Shown: positions 1 to 7,565 of the stretch, in pieces | Layout: each line of letters starts with the position of its first letter | Numbering within the stretch: position 1 is the first letter of the stretch | From: Actinoallomurus bryophytorum | GTDB taxonomy: Bacteria > Actinomycetota > Actinomycetes > Streptosporangiales > Streptosporangiaceae | NCBI RefSeq assembly: GCF_006716425.1 | Contig: NZ_VFOZ01000001.1 | Span: 620,001-684,000, forward strand | Length of the DNA stretch: 64,000 bases | Reading direction: 5' to 3' | Translations under genes and position numbers: made by a program | Notes under the pieces: generated by a model | What the model was told of the DNA's origin: nothing | The model's database searches: none | What the model saw: the letters and a program-made list of their open reading frames with translations, nothing else

Positions 1-256
1 TCACCGGCGGCGCGAATCGCCAGCTCCGAACGGACCAGGCGGACAGCCCCGACAGAATCGACCCGAGACTCATCACCGAGCCGATCGAGAGCACAGAGGC
101 AAAGGAGCCCACCGAGCCGATCGACAGAATCGAACCCGCCGAACCGATCGACAGGATCGAGCCGGCCGAGCCGATCGACAGGATCGATCCACTTGATCCG
201 AAGCTCAGGATGGAACCCGCCGAATCCTGCCCTCGCGAAACGCCTCTCTTCTTCAT
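1..256 (-). CDS. SAGSILSIG nonapeptide-repeat protein, N-terminal part (cut by window edge)
   Basis: The minus strand is open from an ATG at 256 to the window edge (85 codons, no stop). The start MKKRGVSRGQ has a GGAAGAG ribosome site 8 nt upstream. Residues 12-47 are four copies of a nine-residue unit S-[AS]-G-S-I-L-S-[IF]-G, followed by drifted copies to about residue 59. In DNA this is a 27-bp tandem repeat at 80-223. After residue 70 the protein becomes more hydrophobic and aromatic (LSAWSVRSWRF), perhaps the start of a membrane or folded part that lies outside the window. Residues are small and beta-prone with regular Ser/Gly, so a repeat fold such as a beta-solenoid is possible (inference). 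I do not recognise a function. An ATG at 277 is in frame but has no ribosome site. Confidence 0.7.
   Translation of the reverse strand, partial: MKKRGVSRGQDSAGSILSFGSSGSILSIGSAGSILSIGSAGSILSIGSVGSFASVLSIGSVMSLGSILSGLSAWSVRSWRFAPPV
80..223. repeat. 27-bp tandem repeat inside coding sequence
   Basis: Near-identical 27-bp units centred on GAGCCGATCGACAGGATC recur across this stretch. They encode the SAGSILSIG units of the minus-strand gene. Central copies are nearly identical in DNA as well as protein, which suggests recent expansion or gene conversion. Confidence 0.75.
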
Positions 257-436
257 ACGGAGCACTCTTCCAGCCATGGCCGGCCGGCGACAGGTGGTCT
301 CTCGCGCCCGCGCGGCCGGTCTCCCGGCCCGCAGCCACACCGTCTGTCTCGGCCTCCGGCGGAGTGACTCCCACCGGACGTACGTGATCCATGTGAGACT
401 TCTGGGCGACCGTCTGATCGACCGGAGGTGGGCCTC

Positions 437-919
437 GTGGATGACGGCGAAAAGGACGCACTGTCGATGTTCCTGGAGGCGCAGCGGGCCAGCGTGCTGG
501 CGATCGTCGACGGTCTCGGCGTGGAGGCGCTGACGACCGCGGTCCTGCCGTCGGGGTGGACGCCGCTGGGGCTCGTCGAACACCTGGGGTACGCCGAGCG
601 GCACTGGTTCCAGGAGGTCCTCACCGGAACCGCCGAGCCGCTGGAATGGCCCGACGACAACGCGCCGCTCACCACTCCGCGACCGCCGTCCGTGGTCTTC
701 GCGTTCTACCGCGACCAGTGCAGGCGGTCCGATGCCATCCTGGCCTCCCTGCCCCTCTCGACGCGCCCGCGGGGAAGTCACCCGCCTCCGCTCGGTGACG
801 AGACGACCGACCTGCGCCGGATCGTGCTGCACATGATCGAGGAGACCTCCCGTCACGCCGGTCACCTCGACGCCGCCCGCGAGCTGCTCGACGGAAAGAC
901 CGGGCTCGGGCCGCGATAG
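437..919 (+). CDS. DinB/DUF664-type four-helix protein
   Basis: A 160-residue protein resembling the DinB-like superfamily of four-helix-bundle proteins, many of which bind a metal through three histidines and act as thiol-dependent transferases. The N-terminal helix motif EKDALSMFLEAQRASVLAIV, an internal LVEHLGYAERHWF segment (His near residue 49) and the C-terminal IEETSRHAGHLDAAREL segment (two His) supply the expected metal ligands. The start is set at GTG 437 because GGAGG lies 8 nt upstream; GTG 428 is in frame but overlaps that site. It stands alone between the repeat protein and the NUDIX gene. The substrate is unknown. Confidence 0.75.
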   Translation: MDDGEKDALSMFLEAQRASVLAIVDGLGVEALTTAVLPSGWTPLGLVEHLGYAERHWFQEVLTGTAEPLEWPDDNAPLTTPRPPSVVFAFYRDQCRRSDAILASLPLSTRPRGSHPPPLGDETTDLRRIVLHMIEETSRHAGHLDAARELLDGKTGLGPR

Positions 920-992
920 CCCGCGGTCCGCCCCGGCCGATGCCCCTTTGATCGGATGGAGGCCGATCGACCGCTCATGGCAGGGTGGGCGG

Positions 993-1544
993 ATGATCCA
1001 GATCTCTTCGCGCGAGGTATATCGGAACCGCTGGATGTCGGTACGTGAGGACGACATTCGTCACCCCGACGGATCGCCCGGGATCTACGGGGTGGTGGAC
1101 AAGCCGACGGCGGCGTTGGTGATTCCCCTGGAAAACGACGGGTTCCATCTCGTGGAGCAGTACCGGTACGCGCTGTCGCGCAGGTCGTGGGAGTTTCCGC
1201 AGGGGACGTGGCCCGACGACCGTGAGACCACCACCGAGGAGCTGGCAAAGGCCGAACTCGCGCAGGAGACCGGGCTGAGCGCCGGGCGGATCGAGCACCT
1301 CGGCTCCTTCGCGATCGCGCCGGGGTTCACGAGTCAGCGCTGTGACATCTTCCTCGCCACCGACCTCACCGCGGGCGAGCCCGACCGCGACCCGGAGGAG
1401 CAGGGCATGAAACAGGCGTGGTTCCCCCGTGCAGAGTTCGAGCGGATGCTGCGGAACGGTGAGATCGTCGACGGCTCCACCATGGCCGCCTACGCCCAGC
1501 TCGCCCTCCAGCACGACGTCACAGGGCGGACAGGGTCCTGGTGA
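993..1544 (+). CDS. NUDIX hydrolase, ADP-ribose pyrophosphatase-like
   Basis: A 183-residue protein with the overall pattern of ADP-ribose/nucleoside-diphosphate-sugar pyrophosphatases: substrate-side strand VVDKPTAALVIPLE, EQYRYALSRRSWEFPQG before the NUDIX box and an acidic helix after it. The box (residues 71-95) is degenerate. The REUxEExGU core reads AELAQETGL, so the Arg is Ala 87 and the first Glu of the EE pair is Gln 91, while Glu 88 and Glu 92 remain. Metal binding may be altered. The start is ATG 993, preceded by GGTGGG; an upstream start at 948 would add residues outside the domain. The 3' end overlaps the convergent kinase gene by 26 nt. Confidence 0.8.
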   Translation: MIQISSREVYRNRWMSVREDDIRHPDGSPGIYGVVDKPTAALVIPLENDGFHLVEQYRYALSRRSWEFPQGTWPDDRETTTEELAKAELAQETGLSAGRIEHLGSFAIAPGFTSQRCDIFLATDLTAGEPDRDPEEQGMKQAWFPRAEFERMLRNGEIVDGSTMAAYAQLALQHDVTGRTGSW

Positions 1545-2841
1545 GCAGGCCCGCGCGTGCGGGAGAAAGGCCACCCTCGCGGACGCGCTGGGCGATCTTG
1601 GTGCGGAGCTCACTCACCCGCTGATCCACGTTCACGTGGGCGCCGGCGGCGAGTTCGTTCAGCAGGTTGGTGATGAGGTTGTCCAGGTCGACGGCCACGT
1701 CGGCCCGTACCTCACTGGCCGCCAGGCCCTCGTCGACCGCGCGCCGCATGCGGGTCAGCGCGTCGATCGCGCCCGGCGGTGTGGCGTTCGGCGGTCTCGG
1801 CACCGCGGTGGGCGACGTCCGCGTCGCCACCGAACGTCCCCGCTGCCGGTGCACCGGCGACGAGGGATTCGTCACCGGCCGCTCCGGCGTCGCGCTCAGG
1901 GTCGCCGGCGACGGCGCGCCCGATGAGGACGAGTCCACCGGCGACGCCATCGGGCGGAACGCCGCACCGCTCAGCAGCAGGCCCAGAGCGACCGCGGCGG
2001 CCGCCGTCGTGCCGCCCGCGACCAGCAGCAGCCGGCCGTGCGGGCCTTGTGAGGTGGTGGTGGTCGTGAGCGTACGTGTGCGGGGGCGCGGCGGCGACGG
2101 CGGCACGGCGGCGCGGTACGCGGCGGCCGCCTCGTACGCCGCGGCCTGCTCGCTGCCCTCGTCCTCCTGGTCCGCTCCCGTCGGGACGCCGAGCGCGGTG
2201 GCGATCTCGGCGGCCGTCGGCCGGCTCGCGGCCGACGGGTCGACGCAGCGTTCTTGCAGGCCGCCGAGGGTCTCCCCCGGTTCCGGACGGCGTCCCTTCA
2301 CCGCCTCGAACCACACGATCCCCAGGGCGAACACGTCGGCCGAGGGTGAAAGGTCGTTCTCCGGCGGCAGGTAGGCCGGGGTGCCCATGCGCTCGTCGTC
2401 GGCGATACCGAAGTCGAGCACCTTGACCCCGGCCGAGGTCAGGATGACGTTGGTGGGCTTGATGTCGCGGTGGACGATCCGTGCGGCATGCGCGGCGGCC
2501 AGGGCGGCGGCGATCTCGCCGATCACCCGGCCCACGTCGGCGACCGGGTAGCGCTCGTCGAGGGTTCCGCCGGTGAGCAGCTCCATCACGATGTACGGAG
2601 TGCCGTCGGACTCTCCGTAGTCGTGCACGGTCACGATGTGCGGGTGTGACAGGGCGGCGGCCGCACGCGCCTCCTCGCGGAAGCGCTCGCGGAACTCCTG
2701 GTCGCGTACGAGCTCGGGGTCGATCAGCTTCACCGCGACCGGGCGGATCAGAACCTCATCGCGGGCGAGCCAGACGGATGCCATGCCACCGGTGCCGATC
2801 CGCTGGCGCAGCCGGTATCTGCCGGCGAGGAGCGAGTCCAT
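1519..2841 (-). CDS. Membrane-anchored Ser/Thr protein kinase (PknB-like)
   Basis: A 440-residue kinase. Seen: glycine loop GTGGMASVW (16-24), VAVK Lys 38, catalytic HRDIKPTN (124-131), DFG (143-145), PPE (159-161), then a Pro/Arg/Thr-rich juxtamembrane part, one transmembrane helix (about 271-292) and a Ser/Pro-rich outer part ending in a predicted helical segment. The DFG-to-PPE stretch is only 19 residues, several shorter than usual in bacterial Hanks kinases, and lacks the Thr-rich stretch normally autophosphorylated. It is the last gene of the cebR-bglC strand, 4 nt after the LacI gene, so co-transcription is likely. The extracellular part has no PASTA domain. Confidence 0.85.
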   Translation of the reverse strand: MDSLLAGRYRLRQRIGTGGMASVWLARDEVLIRPVAVKLIDPELVRDQEFRERFREEARAAAALSHPHIVTVHDYGESDGTPYIVMELLTGGTLDERYPVADVGRVIGEIAAALAAAHAARIVHRDIKPTNVILTSAGVKVLDFGIADDERMGTPAYLPPENDLSPSADVFALGIVWFEAVKGRRPEPGETLGGLQERCVDPSAASRPTAAEIATALGVPTGADQEDEGSEQAAAYEAAAAYRAAVPPSPPRPRTRTLTTTTTSQGPHGRLLLVAGGTTAAAAVALGLLLSGAAFRPMASPVDSSSSGAPSPATLSATPERPVTNPSSPVHRQRGRSVATRTSPTAVPRPPNATPPGAIDALTRMRRAVDEGLAASEVRADVAVDLDNLITNLLNELAAGAHVNVDQRVSELRTKIAQRVREGGLSPARAGLLTRTLSAL

Positions 2842-2845
2842 TCGC

Positions 2846-3883
2846 TCAGTGTGGCGTACAAGAGGATGCTCGTGTGACCAGATGGGTATCCAAAATGACC
2901 ATGGAATTGTCGACCGACTCCCCGCGAATGCGCGCGACCAGCAATCGGGCCATTTCACGGCCCATCGCCTCCAGTGGCTGATGCACGGAGGTGAGAGGCG
3001 GATCGGTGTGCCGCGCGGTGGCCGAGTCGTCGAAGCCGACCAGTGCGACGTCTTCGGGGATGCGCAGACCGTGCTCCTTGAGGACCCGCATCGCGCCGAC
3101 CGCCATCGGATCCGACGCCGCGAAAACGCCGTCGATCTCGGGCGTACGTGCGAGCAGTTCGCGCATGCCGCGCTCGCCGGACTCCTCGCTGAAGTCACCG
3201 GTGCTGACCATCTGCGGCAGGCCGGCCTCGGACAGCACGTCGCGGTAGCCGCCGAGGCGGTCGACGCCCACGCGCATGTCCTGCGGGCCGGCGATCGTGG
3301 CGACCCGGCGGCGGCCGAGCCCGATCAGGTGCTCGACCGCCTGCCGGGCGCCCCCGCGGTTGTCGGCGTCGACGCAGCTCACCGGCTCGACGCCGACCGG
3401 AGCGCCACCGAGCACGGTGGGCACGCCGTTGTCCTCCAGGTGGCGGGGCAGCGGGTCGCCGCCGTGCAGCGAGATCAGCAGCACGCCGTCGACGTGCCGG
3501 CCGGTGAGGTAGCGCTCGAAGCGCACGTGGTCGTCGGCGGACTGGGCGATGGCCAGCAGGAGCTGGAGCCCGGTGCCGGCCAGCCCGGCGCTGATCCCCC
3601 GGATGATCCCGGCGAAGTACGGCTCGCCGAAGACGCGTTCCTCCGACTCCGACACGAACAGCGCGACGGTGTCGGTGCGCCGGGTGACGAGAGTACGGGC
3701 GGCGCTGTTCGGGACGTACCCGAGCTCGTCGATCGCCCGCAGCACCGCCTCGCGGGCCTCCGGGCTCACCTTCGGTGACCCGTTGACCACGCGTGAGACG
3801 GTGCCGCGGCCGACTCCCGCACGGGCCGCGACGGCCTCAAGGGTCGGCCGTGCCGATGCTGGGTCCCGCGTGCGCTCGCTCAC
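2846..3883 (-). CDS. cebR: LacI-family repressor, CebR-type
   Basis: A 345-residue LacI/GalR regulator. The N-terminal helix-turn-helix TLEAVAARAGVGRGTVSRVV (about 14-33) and hinge region are followed by a periplasmic-binding-protein-like sensor domain (FVSESEERVF to GFDDSATARHTDPPLTSV). It lies 4 nt downstream of the GH1 beta-glucosidase gene and beyond the cebEFG-like genes. An exact copy of the known streptomycete CebR operator lies at 8956-8969. By family knowledge CebR represses cellobiose uptake until cellobiose or cellotriose binds; assignment here rests on context. The start is a GTG. Confidence 0.85.
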   Translation of the reverse strand: MSERTRDPASARPTLEAVAARAGVGRGTVSRVVNGSPKVSPEAREAVLRAIDELGYVPNSAARTLVTRRTDTVALFVSESEERVFGEPYFAGIIRGISAGLAGTGLQLLLAIAQSADDHVRFERYLTGRHVDGVLLISLHGGDPLPRHLEDNGVPTVLGGAPVGVEPVSCVDADNRGGARQAVEHLIGLGRRRVATIAGPQDMRVGVDRLGGYRDVLSEAGLPQMVSTGDFSEESGERGMRELLARTPEIDGVFAASDPMAVGAMRVLKEHGLRIPEDVALVGFDDSATARHTDPPLTSVHQPLEAMGREMARLLVARIRGESVDNSMVILDTHLVTRASSCTPH

Positions 3884-3887
3884 GGCT

Positions 3888-5303
3888 TCATTCTGCCGAT
3901 GACAGGCCGACTCCGCCTCGTCCGATCACCGAGGAGTACCAGTGGGCGCTGCTCTTGGGGATGCGCGCCTGGGTCTCGAAATCGATGTAGACGAGGCCGA
4001 ACCGCTTGGCGTACCCCCAGCCCCACTCGAAGTTGTCCATCAGTGACCAGGCGAAATAGCCCCGCAGCGGCACCCCTGCGGCGATCGCCGCGTGGCAGGC
4101 GCGCAGGTGCGCGTCGAGGTAGGCGATCCGGTCGGGATCCTCGACTCCGCCACCGGCCGACACGACATCGTCGAACGCCGCGCCGTTCTCGGTGACGTAC
4201 AGGGGCACCGGCGGGTATTCGGTCGCGACCCGCGTGAGCACCTCGGCCAGACCGGACTCGTCGATCTCCCAGCCCATCGCGGTCTCCGGCCGGCCGGCCT
4301 TCACGAACCCGATGTGCTCACTGCCCGGCCAGGGTGAGGCCGCCGCGAACGGCGAGGTGATCGCCGGGGCGGCGCCCTCGCGGCCGGTGACGATGAAGCG
4401 GTTGTAGTAATTCACGCCCAGCATGTCGATGGGCCCGCCGATGACCCCCAGGTCGCCGCCCTCGATGCCGAGGTCGTACGGCTCCAGGTCGGCGAGCACG
4501 TCGTCGGGGTAGCGTCCGCACAGCAGGGCGTCGAGGAAGAAGCGGTTCTGCAACCCGTCGATCCTGCGGGCCGCGTCCACGTCCTCGGCGGCCTCGCTCG
4601 CCGGCGACACCGCGTACAGGTTGACCGCGGCGCCCACCCGTACGCCCTTGCGGCGCAGGGCACGTGCGGCCAGGCCGTGGCCGAGCAGGAGGTGGTGCGC
4701 CGCGCGTACGGACGCCTCCGGGTCACGGCGGCCGGGGGCGTGGTCACCGGAGGCGTACCCGAGGAAGGCCGCGCACCAGGGCTCGTTGATCGTCGTCCAG
4801 TTGGTCACCCGGTCGCCGATGGCCTCCTGCACGAGCGTGGCGTACTCGGCGAACCGGTACGCCGTGTCGCGTGCCGGCCAGCCGCCGGCGTCCTCCAGTG
4901 CCTGCGGCAGGTCCCAGTGGTACAGCGTCGGCCAGGGCTGGATGCCGGCGTCGAGCAGGGTGTCCACGAGCCGCCGGTAGAAGTCGAGCCCCTTGGCGTT
5001 CACCGCCCCCGAGCCGTCCGGCTGCACCCGCGGCCAGGAGATCGAGAAGCGGTACGCGCCCAGCCCGAGCGAGGACATCAGCGCGACGTCCTCGCGGTAC
5101 CGGTGGTAGTGGTCGACGGCGACGTCTCCGGTGTCACCGCCCAGCACCACGCCGGGAGTGTGGGCGAAGGTGTCCCAGACCGAGGTCCCGCGGCCGTCCT
5201 CGGCGACCGCGCCCTCGATCTGGTAGGCGGCGGTCGCCGCCCCCCAGACGAAGTCCGTGGGGAAGCCGAGTCGTGTCTCCGCCTGTGATGGCTGCGTCGT
5301 CAT
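3888..5303 (-). CDS. bglC: GH1 beta-glucosidase
   Basis: A 471-residue family 1 glycoside hydrolase of full usual length. Seen: N-terminal FVWGAATAAYQIEG, acid/base motif TINEPW with Glu 174, nucleophile motif YVTENGA with Glu 372, and the C-terminal WSLMDNFEWGWGY sugar-binding segment. No signal peptide, so it acts in the cytoplasm, cleaving cellobiose or cello-oligosaccharides imported by the adjacent ABC transporter. It is followed after 4 nt by the CebR-type repressor. The start ATG 5303 has no good ribosome site. No CebR palindrome is visible in its own 336-nt upstream spacer, so induction may depend on read-through or other control. Confidence 0.92.
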   Translation of the reverse strand: MTTQPSQAETRLGFPTDFVWGAATAAYQIEGAVAEDGRGTSVWDTFAHTPGVVLGGDTGDVAVDHYHRYREDVALMSSLGLGAYRFSISWPRVQPDGSGAVNAKGLDFYRRLVDTLLDAGIQPWPTLYHWDLPQALEDAGGWPARDTAYRFAEYATLVQEAIGDRVTNWTTINEPWCAAFLGYASGDHAPGRRDPEASVRAAHHLLLGHGLAARALRRKGVRVGAAVNLYAVSPASEAAEDVDAARRIDGLQNRFFLDALLCGRYPDDVLADLEPYDLGIEGGDLGVIGGPIDMLGVNYYNRFIVTGREGAAPAITSPFAAASPWPGSEHIGFVKAGRPETAMGWEIDESGLAEVLTRVATEYPPVPLYVTENGAAFDDVVSAGGGVEDPDRIAYLDAHLRACHAAIAAGVPLRGYFAWSLMDNFEWGWGYAKRFGLVYIDFETQARIPKSSAHWYSSVIGRGGVGLSSAE

Positions 5304-5639
5304 GGGATGCGCGGCGTGGAAGCCCTGGCCTCCGGGGTCGGGGGAAAACGCCGCTCCCTCCTTCGTTTGTCAGTGACGGTCGATAGCGTGCTCACCTGCG
5401 GTTTCGCCTTCAACCGACGCCCGCCCAAGAACAGGCGTTGCTGGAGCACGACACACACGCCCGATTGATCTGAGTTCTCGCGGTGGCACAGCGGCCGATA
5501 ACATCGCGGCAGGTCGTGCCGTGACTGCGCGGGGAGGCCGGCCGGTAGGTCGGCCCGTTAACCGCGGTCCCCAACTCGTTCTCTCCTCTGCGTAGGGGAA
5601 GGGTTGAGATCCCCCGCCTGATCAGGCCGGGGGAGGATG
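5304..5639. other. Spacer between cebG and bglC
   Basis: 336 bp without a convincing gene. It holds the hairpin at 5611-5633 next to the cebG stop and must hold any private bglC promoter. I see no copy of the CebR palindrome. A short minus-strand frame here (5410-5643) has no coding character. Confidence 0.6.
5611..5633 (-). terminator. Hairpin after cebG
   Basis: CCCCC at 5611-5615 pairs with GGGGG at 5629-5633 around an inner CCTGATCAGG palindrome, starting 6 nt beyond the cebG stop. There is no clear U tract, so it may only partly stop transcription into bglC. Confidence 0.5.
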
Positions 5640-6515
5640 TCAAGCCTTGACCGCACCGTCCATGATTCCGCCGATGATCTGGCGGCCGAACACGACGAAG
5701 ACGATGGCCAGCGGCACGGTCGCGACGACGGTTCCGGCGAACATCAGCGTGTAGTCGTTGAAGTAGGCGCTGTTGAGCAGCGCGAGGGAGACCTGAACGG
5801 TCGGGTTGTCCGGGTTGAGCACCGCCCGCGGCCAGAGAAAGTCGTTCCAGGTCTGCATGAAGGTGAACAGCGCGAGCACGGAGGCGGCCGGGCGCAACGC
5901 GGGCAACACGACGCTCCAGAAGATCCGGAACGTCGAGGCGCCGTCGACGCGTGCGGCCTCGATGAGCTCGTCCGGCACGGCCTGCCCGGCGTACTGCCGC
6001 ATCATGAAGACGCCGAAGCCCGTGACGAGGAACGGCACGATCACGGCCTGGAGCTTCCCGGTCCAGTGCACGTGCACCATGACCATGTAGAGCGGGATGA
6101 TCCCCATCTGCACCGGGACCATCATCGTCCCCACGATGAGAAGCAGCAGGGCATTGCGGCCGCGGAAGCGGAGCTTGGCGAAGGCGAACCCGGCCAGCGA
6201 GGAGAAGAACACCGTCGAGAACGCGACCACGGCCGAGGCGATGGCGGAGTTCACCAGCGCCTTGGCGAAGTGTGCCTGCTCGTTGTCGAACAGCCGGCGC
6301 AGGTTCGCGCCGAGGTGCTGACCGGCGATGAACGGCGGCGGCACCGCCCCGACCACCGCGTTCGTCCGCGTGGCCACGACGAACATCCAGTACAGCGGGA
6401 ACGCCGACAGGACGACCCCGAATATCAGCACGACGTACGTGAGCGGACTGGCCTGCCAGAGCCGCGCGGAGCCCGCCACGGCACGGTGCGTACGGCGCCG
6501 GATCACGGCCTTCAT
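5640..6515 (-). CDS. cebG: ABC sugar transporter permease, CebG-type
   Basis: A 291-residue inner-membrane permease of the MalG/CUT1 type. A leader helix (YVVLIFGVVLSAFPLYWMFVV) precedes a core of five further helices, and the EAA loop reads EAARVDGASTFRIFWSVVLP (about 190-209), the contact site for the ATPase. The C-terminus FGRQIIGGIMDGAVKA matches the family ending. The start overlaps the cebF stop as ATGA (6512-6515), giving translational coupling. Together with CebF it forms the channel for cello-oligosaccharides delivered by CebE. No ATPase gene is nearby; in streptomycetes the shared MsiK ATPase is encoded apart. Confidence 0.9.
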   Translation of the reverse strand: MKAVIRRRTHRAVAGSARLWQASPLTYVVLIFGVVLSAFPLYWMFVVATRTNAVVGAVPPPFIAGQHLGANLRRLFDNEQAHFAKALVNSAIASAVVAFSTVFFSSLAGFAFAKLRFRGRNALLLLIVGTMMVPVQMGIIPLYMVMVHVHWTGKLQAVIVPFLVTGFGVFMMRQYAGQAVPDELIEAARVDGASTFRIFWSVVLPALRPAASVLALFTFMQTWNDFLWPRAVLNPDNPTVQVSLALLNSAYFNDYTLMFAGTVVATVPLAIVFVVFGRQIIGGIMDGAVKA

Positions 6516-7477
6516 GTGGCGCCCCTCGAAAGACGGCGGATGATCAGGAAGTTGAGCAGGGAGAAGACCAGGATCAGCAGGAACAGCATCCAGGCGACGG
6601 CCGAGCCGTATCCGTACTGGAAGCGCTGGAAGGCGTTCTCGTACATGTACATCATCACGGTCTGCGACTGCCGCAACGAGCCGCCGTTCATGTAGCCGCT
6701 GTTGAACATCAGCGGCTCGGTGAACAGTTGCAGGCCCCCGATTGTTGAGATGATGGTGACGAAGATGATGGTCGGCCGCAGCAGCGGCACGGTGACGCTC
6801 CAGAACTGCCGTATCCGCGTGGCGCCGTCGATCGCCGCCGCCTCGTAGAGCGAGCGCGGGATCGCCTGCATGCCGGCCAGGAAGATCAGCGAGTTGTAGC
6901 CGGTCCACCGCCAGTCGACCATCGTCGCGACGGCCAGCCACGCCGACCACTTGTTCGCCTGCCAGTCGATCTTGTGGACGCCGAAGAAGTGCAGGAACCA
7001 GTTGGCCATGCCGTAGTCGCGGCCGAAGATCTGGGTGAACACGATCGCCACCGCGGCGATGGAGGTGACGAGCGGCAGCAGCACGCCCATGCGGAACAGG
7101 GTGGGCGCCCGCATCTTGCGGTTGAGCGCGTTCGCGAGGAAGAGCGCCAGCAGGAGCTGGGGCACGGTGGCGAGGAGGAACATCCCGAACGTGTTGCCGA
7201 CCGCGTTCCAGAACTGGTCATCGGTCAGCAGCCGCGAGTAGTTCTGCAGGCCGATGTACTCGTGTCCGCCGATGATCTCCCAGTGGTTCAGCGAGACCCA
7301 GAACGTGTAGCCGAGCGGGAACAGGCCGAACACCAGGAACAGCAGGTAGAAGGGCGAGATGTAGAGGTACGGCGAGAGCGACACGTCCAGCCGTGAGAGC
7401 CGGGTCCGCCATCGGCGCCGTTGTGGCGGCGGCGCGACCCGGGCACCGCCCGGGGCGGGCCGCACGTCGAGAGCCAT
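6512..7477 (-). CDS. cebF: ABC sugar transporter permease, CebF-type
   Basis: A 321-residue MalF-like permease. After a basic, Pro-rich cytoplasmic start come six predicted helices (first YLYISPFYLLFLVFGLFPLGYTF without its ends) and the EAA loop EAAAIDGATRIRQFWSVTVP, which docks the ATPase. A large loop with aromatic residues (GRDYGMANWFLHFFGVHKID) fits sugar transporters. The start ATG 7477 has GGAAAGGA upstream; longer in-frame starts would add low-complexity Arg/Pro sequence. It lies 88 nt after cebE and overlaps cebG by 4 nt. Confidence 0.9.
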   Translation of the reverse strand: MALDVRPAPGGARVAPPPQRRRWRTRLSRLDVSLSPYLYISPFYLLFLVFGLFPLGYTFWVSLNHWEIIGGHEYIGLQNYSRLLTDDQFWNAVGNTFGMFLLATVPQLLLALFLANALNRKMRAPTLFRMGVLLPLVTSIAAVAIVFTQIFGRDYGMANWFLHFFGVHKIDWQANKWSAWLAVATMVDWRWTGYNSLIFLAGMQAIPRSLYEAAAIDGATRIRQFWSVTVPLLRPTIIFVTIISTIGGLQLFTEPLMFNSGYMNGGSLRQSQTVMMYMYENAFQRFQYGYGSAVAWMLFLLILVFSLLNFLIIRRLSRGAT

Positions 7478-7565
7478 GCGAGGAGGTCCTTTCCGTGAGG
7501 GGACAGGAGGGCATGGGGGCGGCGCCGGCAGGTTCACCTGGGGAGCCCGGCGCCGCCGCCCGGTA

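Noticed and set aside
80-223. Start-of-window repeat as a CRISPR array or origin iterons
   Set aside because: The repeats are directly adjacent without spacers and translate into a regular peptide with a proper start site.
2842-3198. Longer N-terminus for the Ser/Thr kinase
   Set aside because: The extra 119 codons overlap the LacI gene and have no kinase-related sequence; ATG 2841 starts exactly before the glycine loop region.
5410-5643. 77-codon minus-strand frame in the cebG-bglC spacer
   Set aside because: Covers the cebG terminator hairpin; composition is not coding-like.
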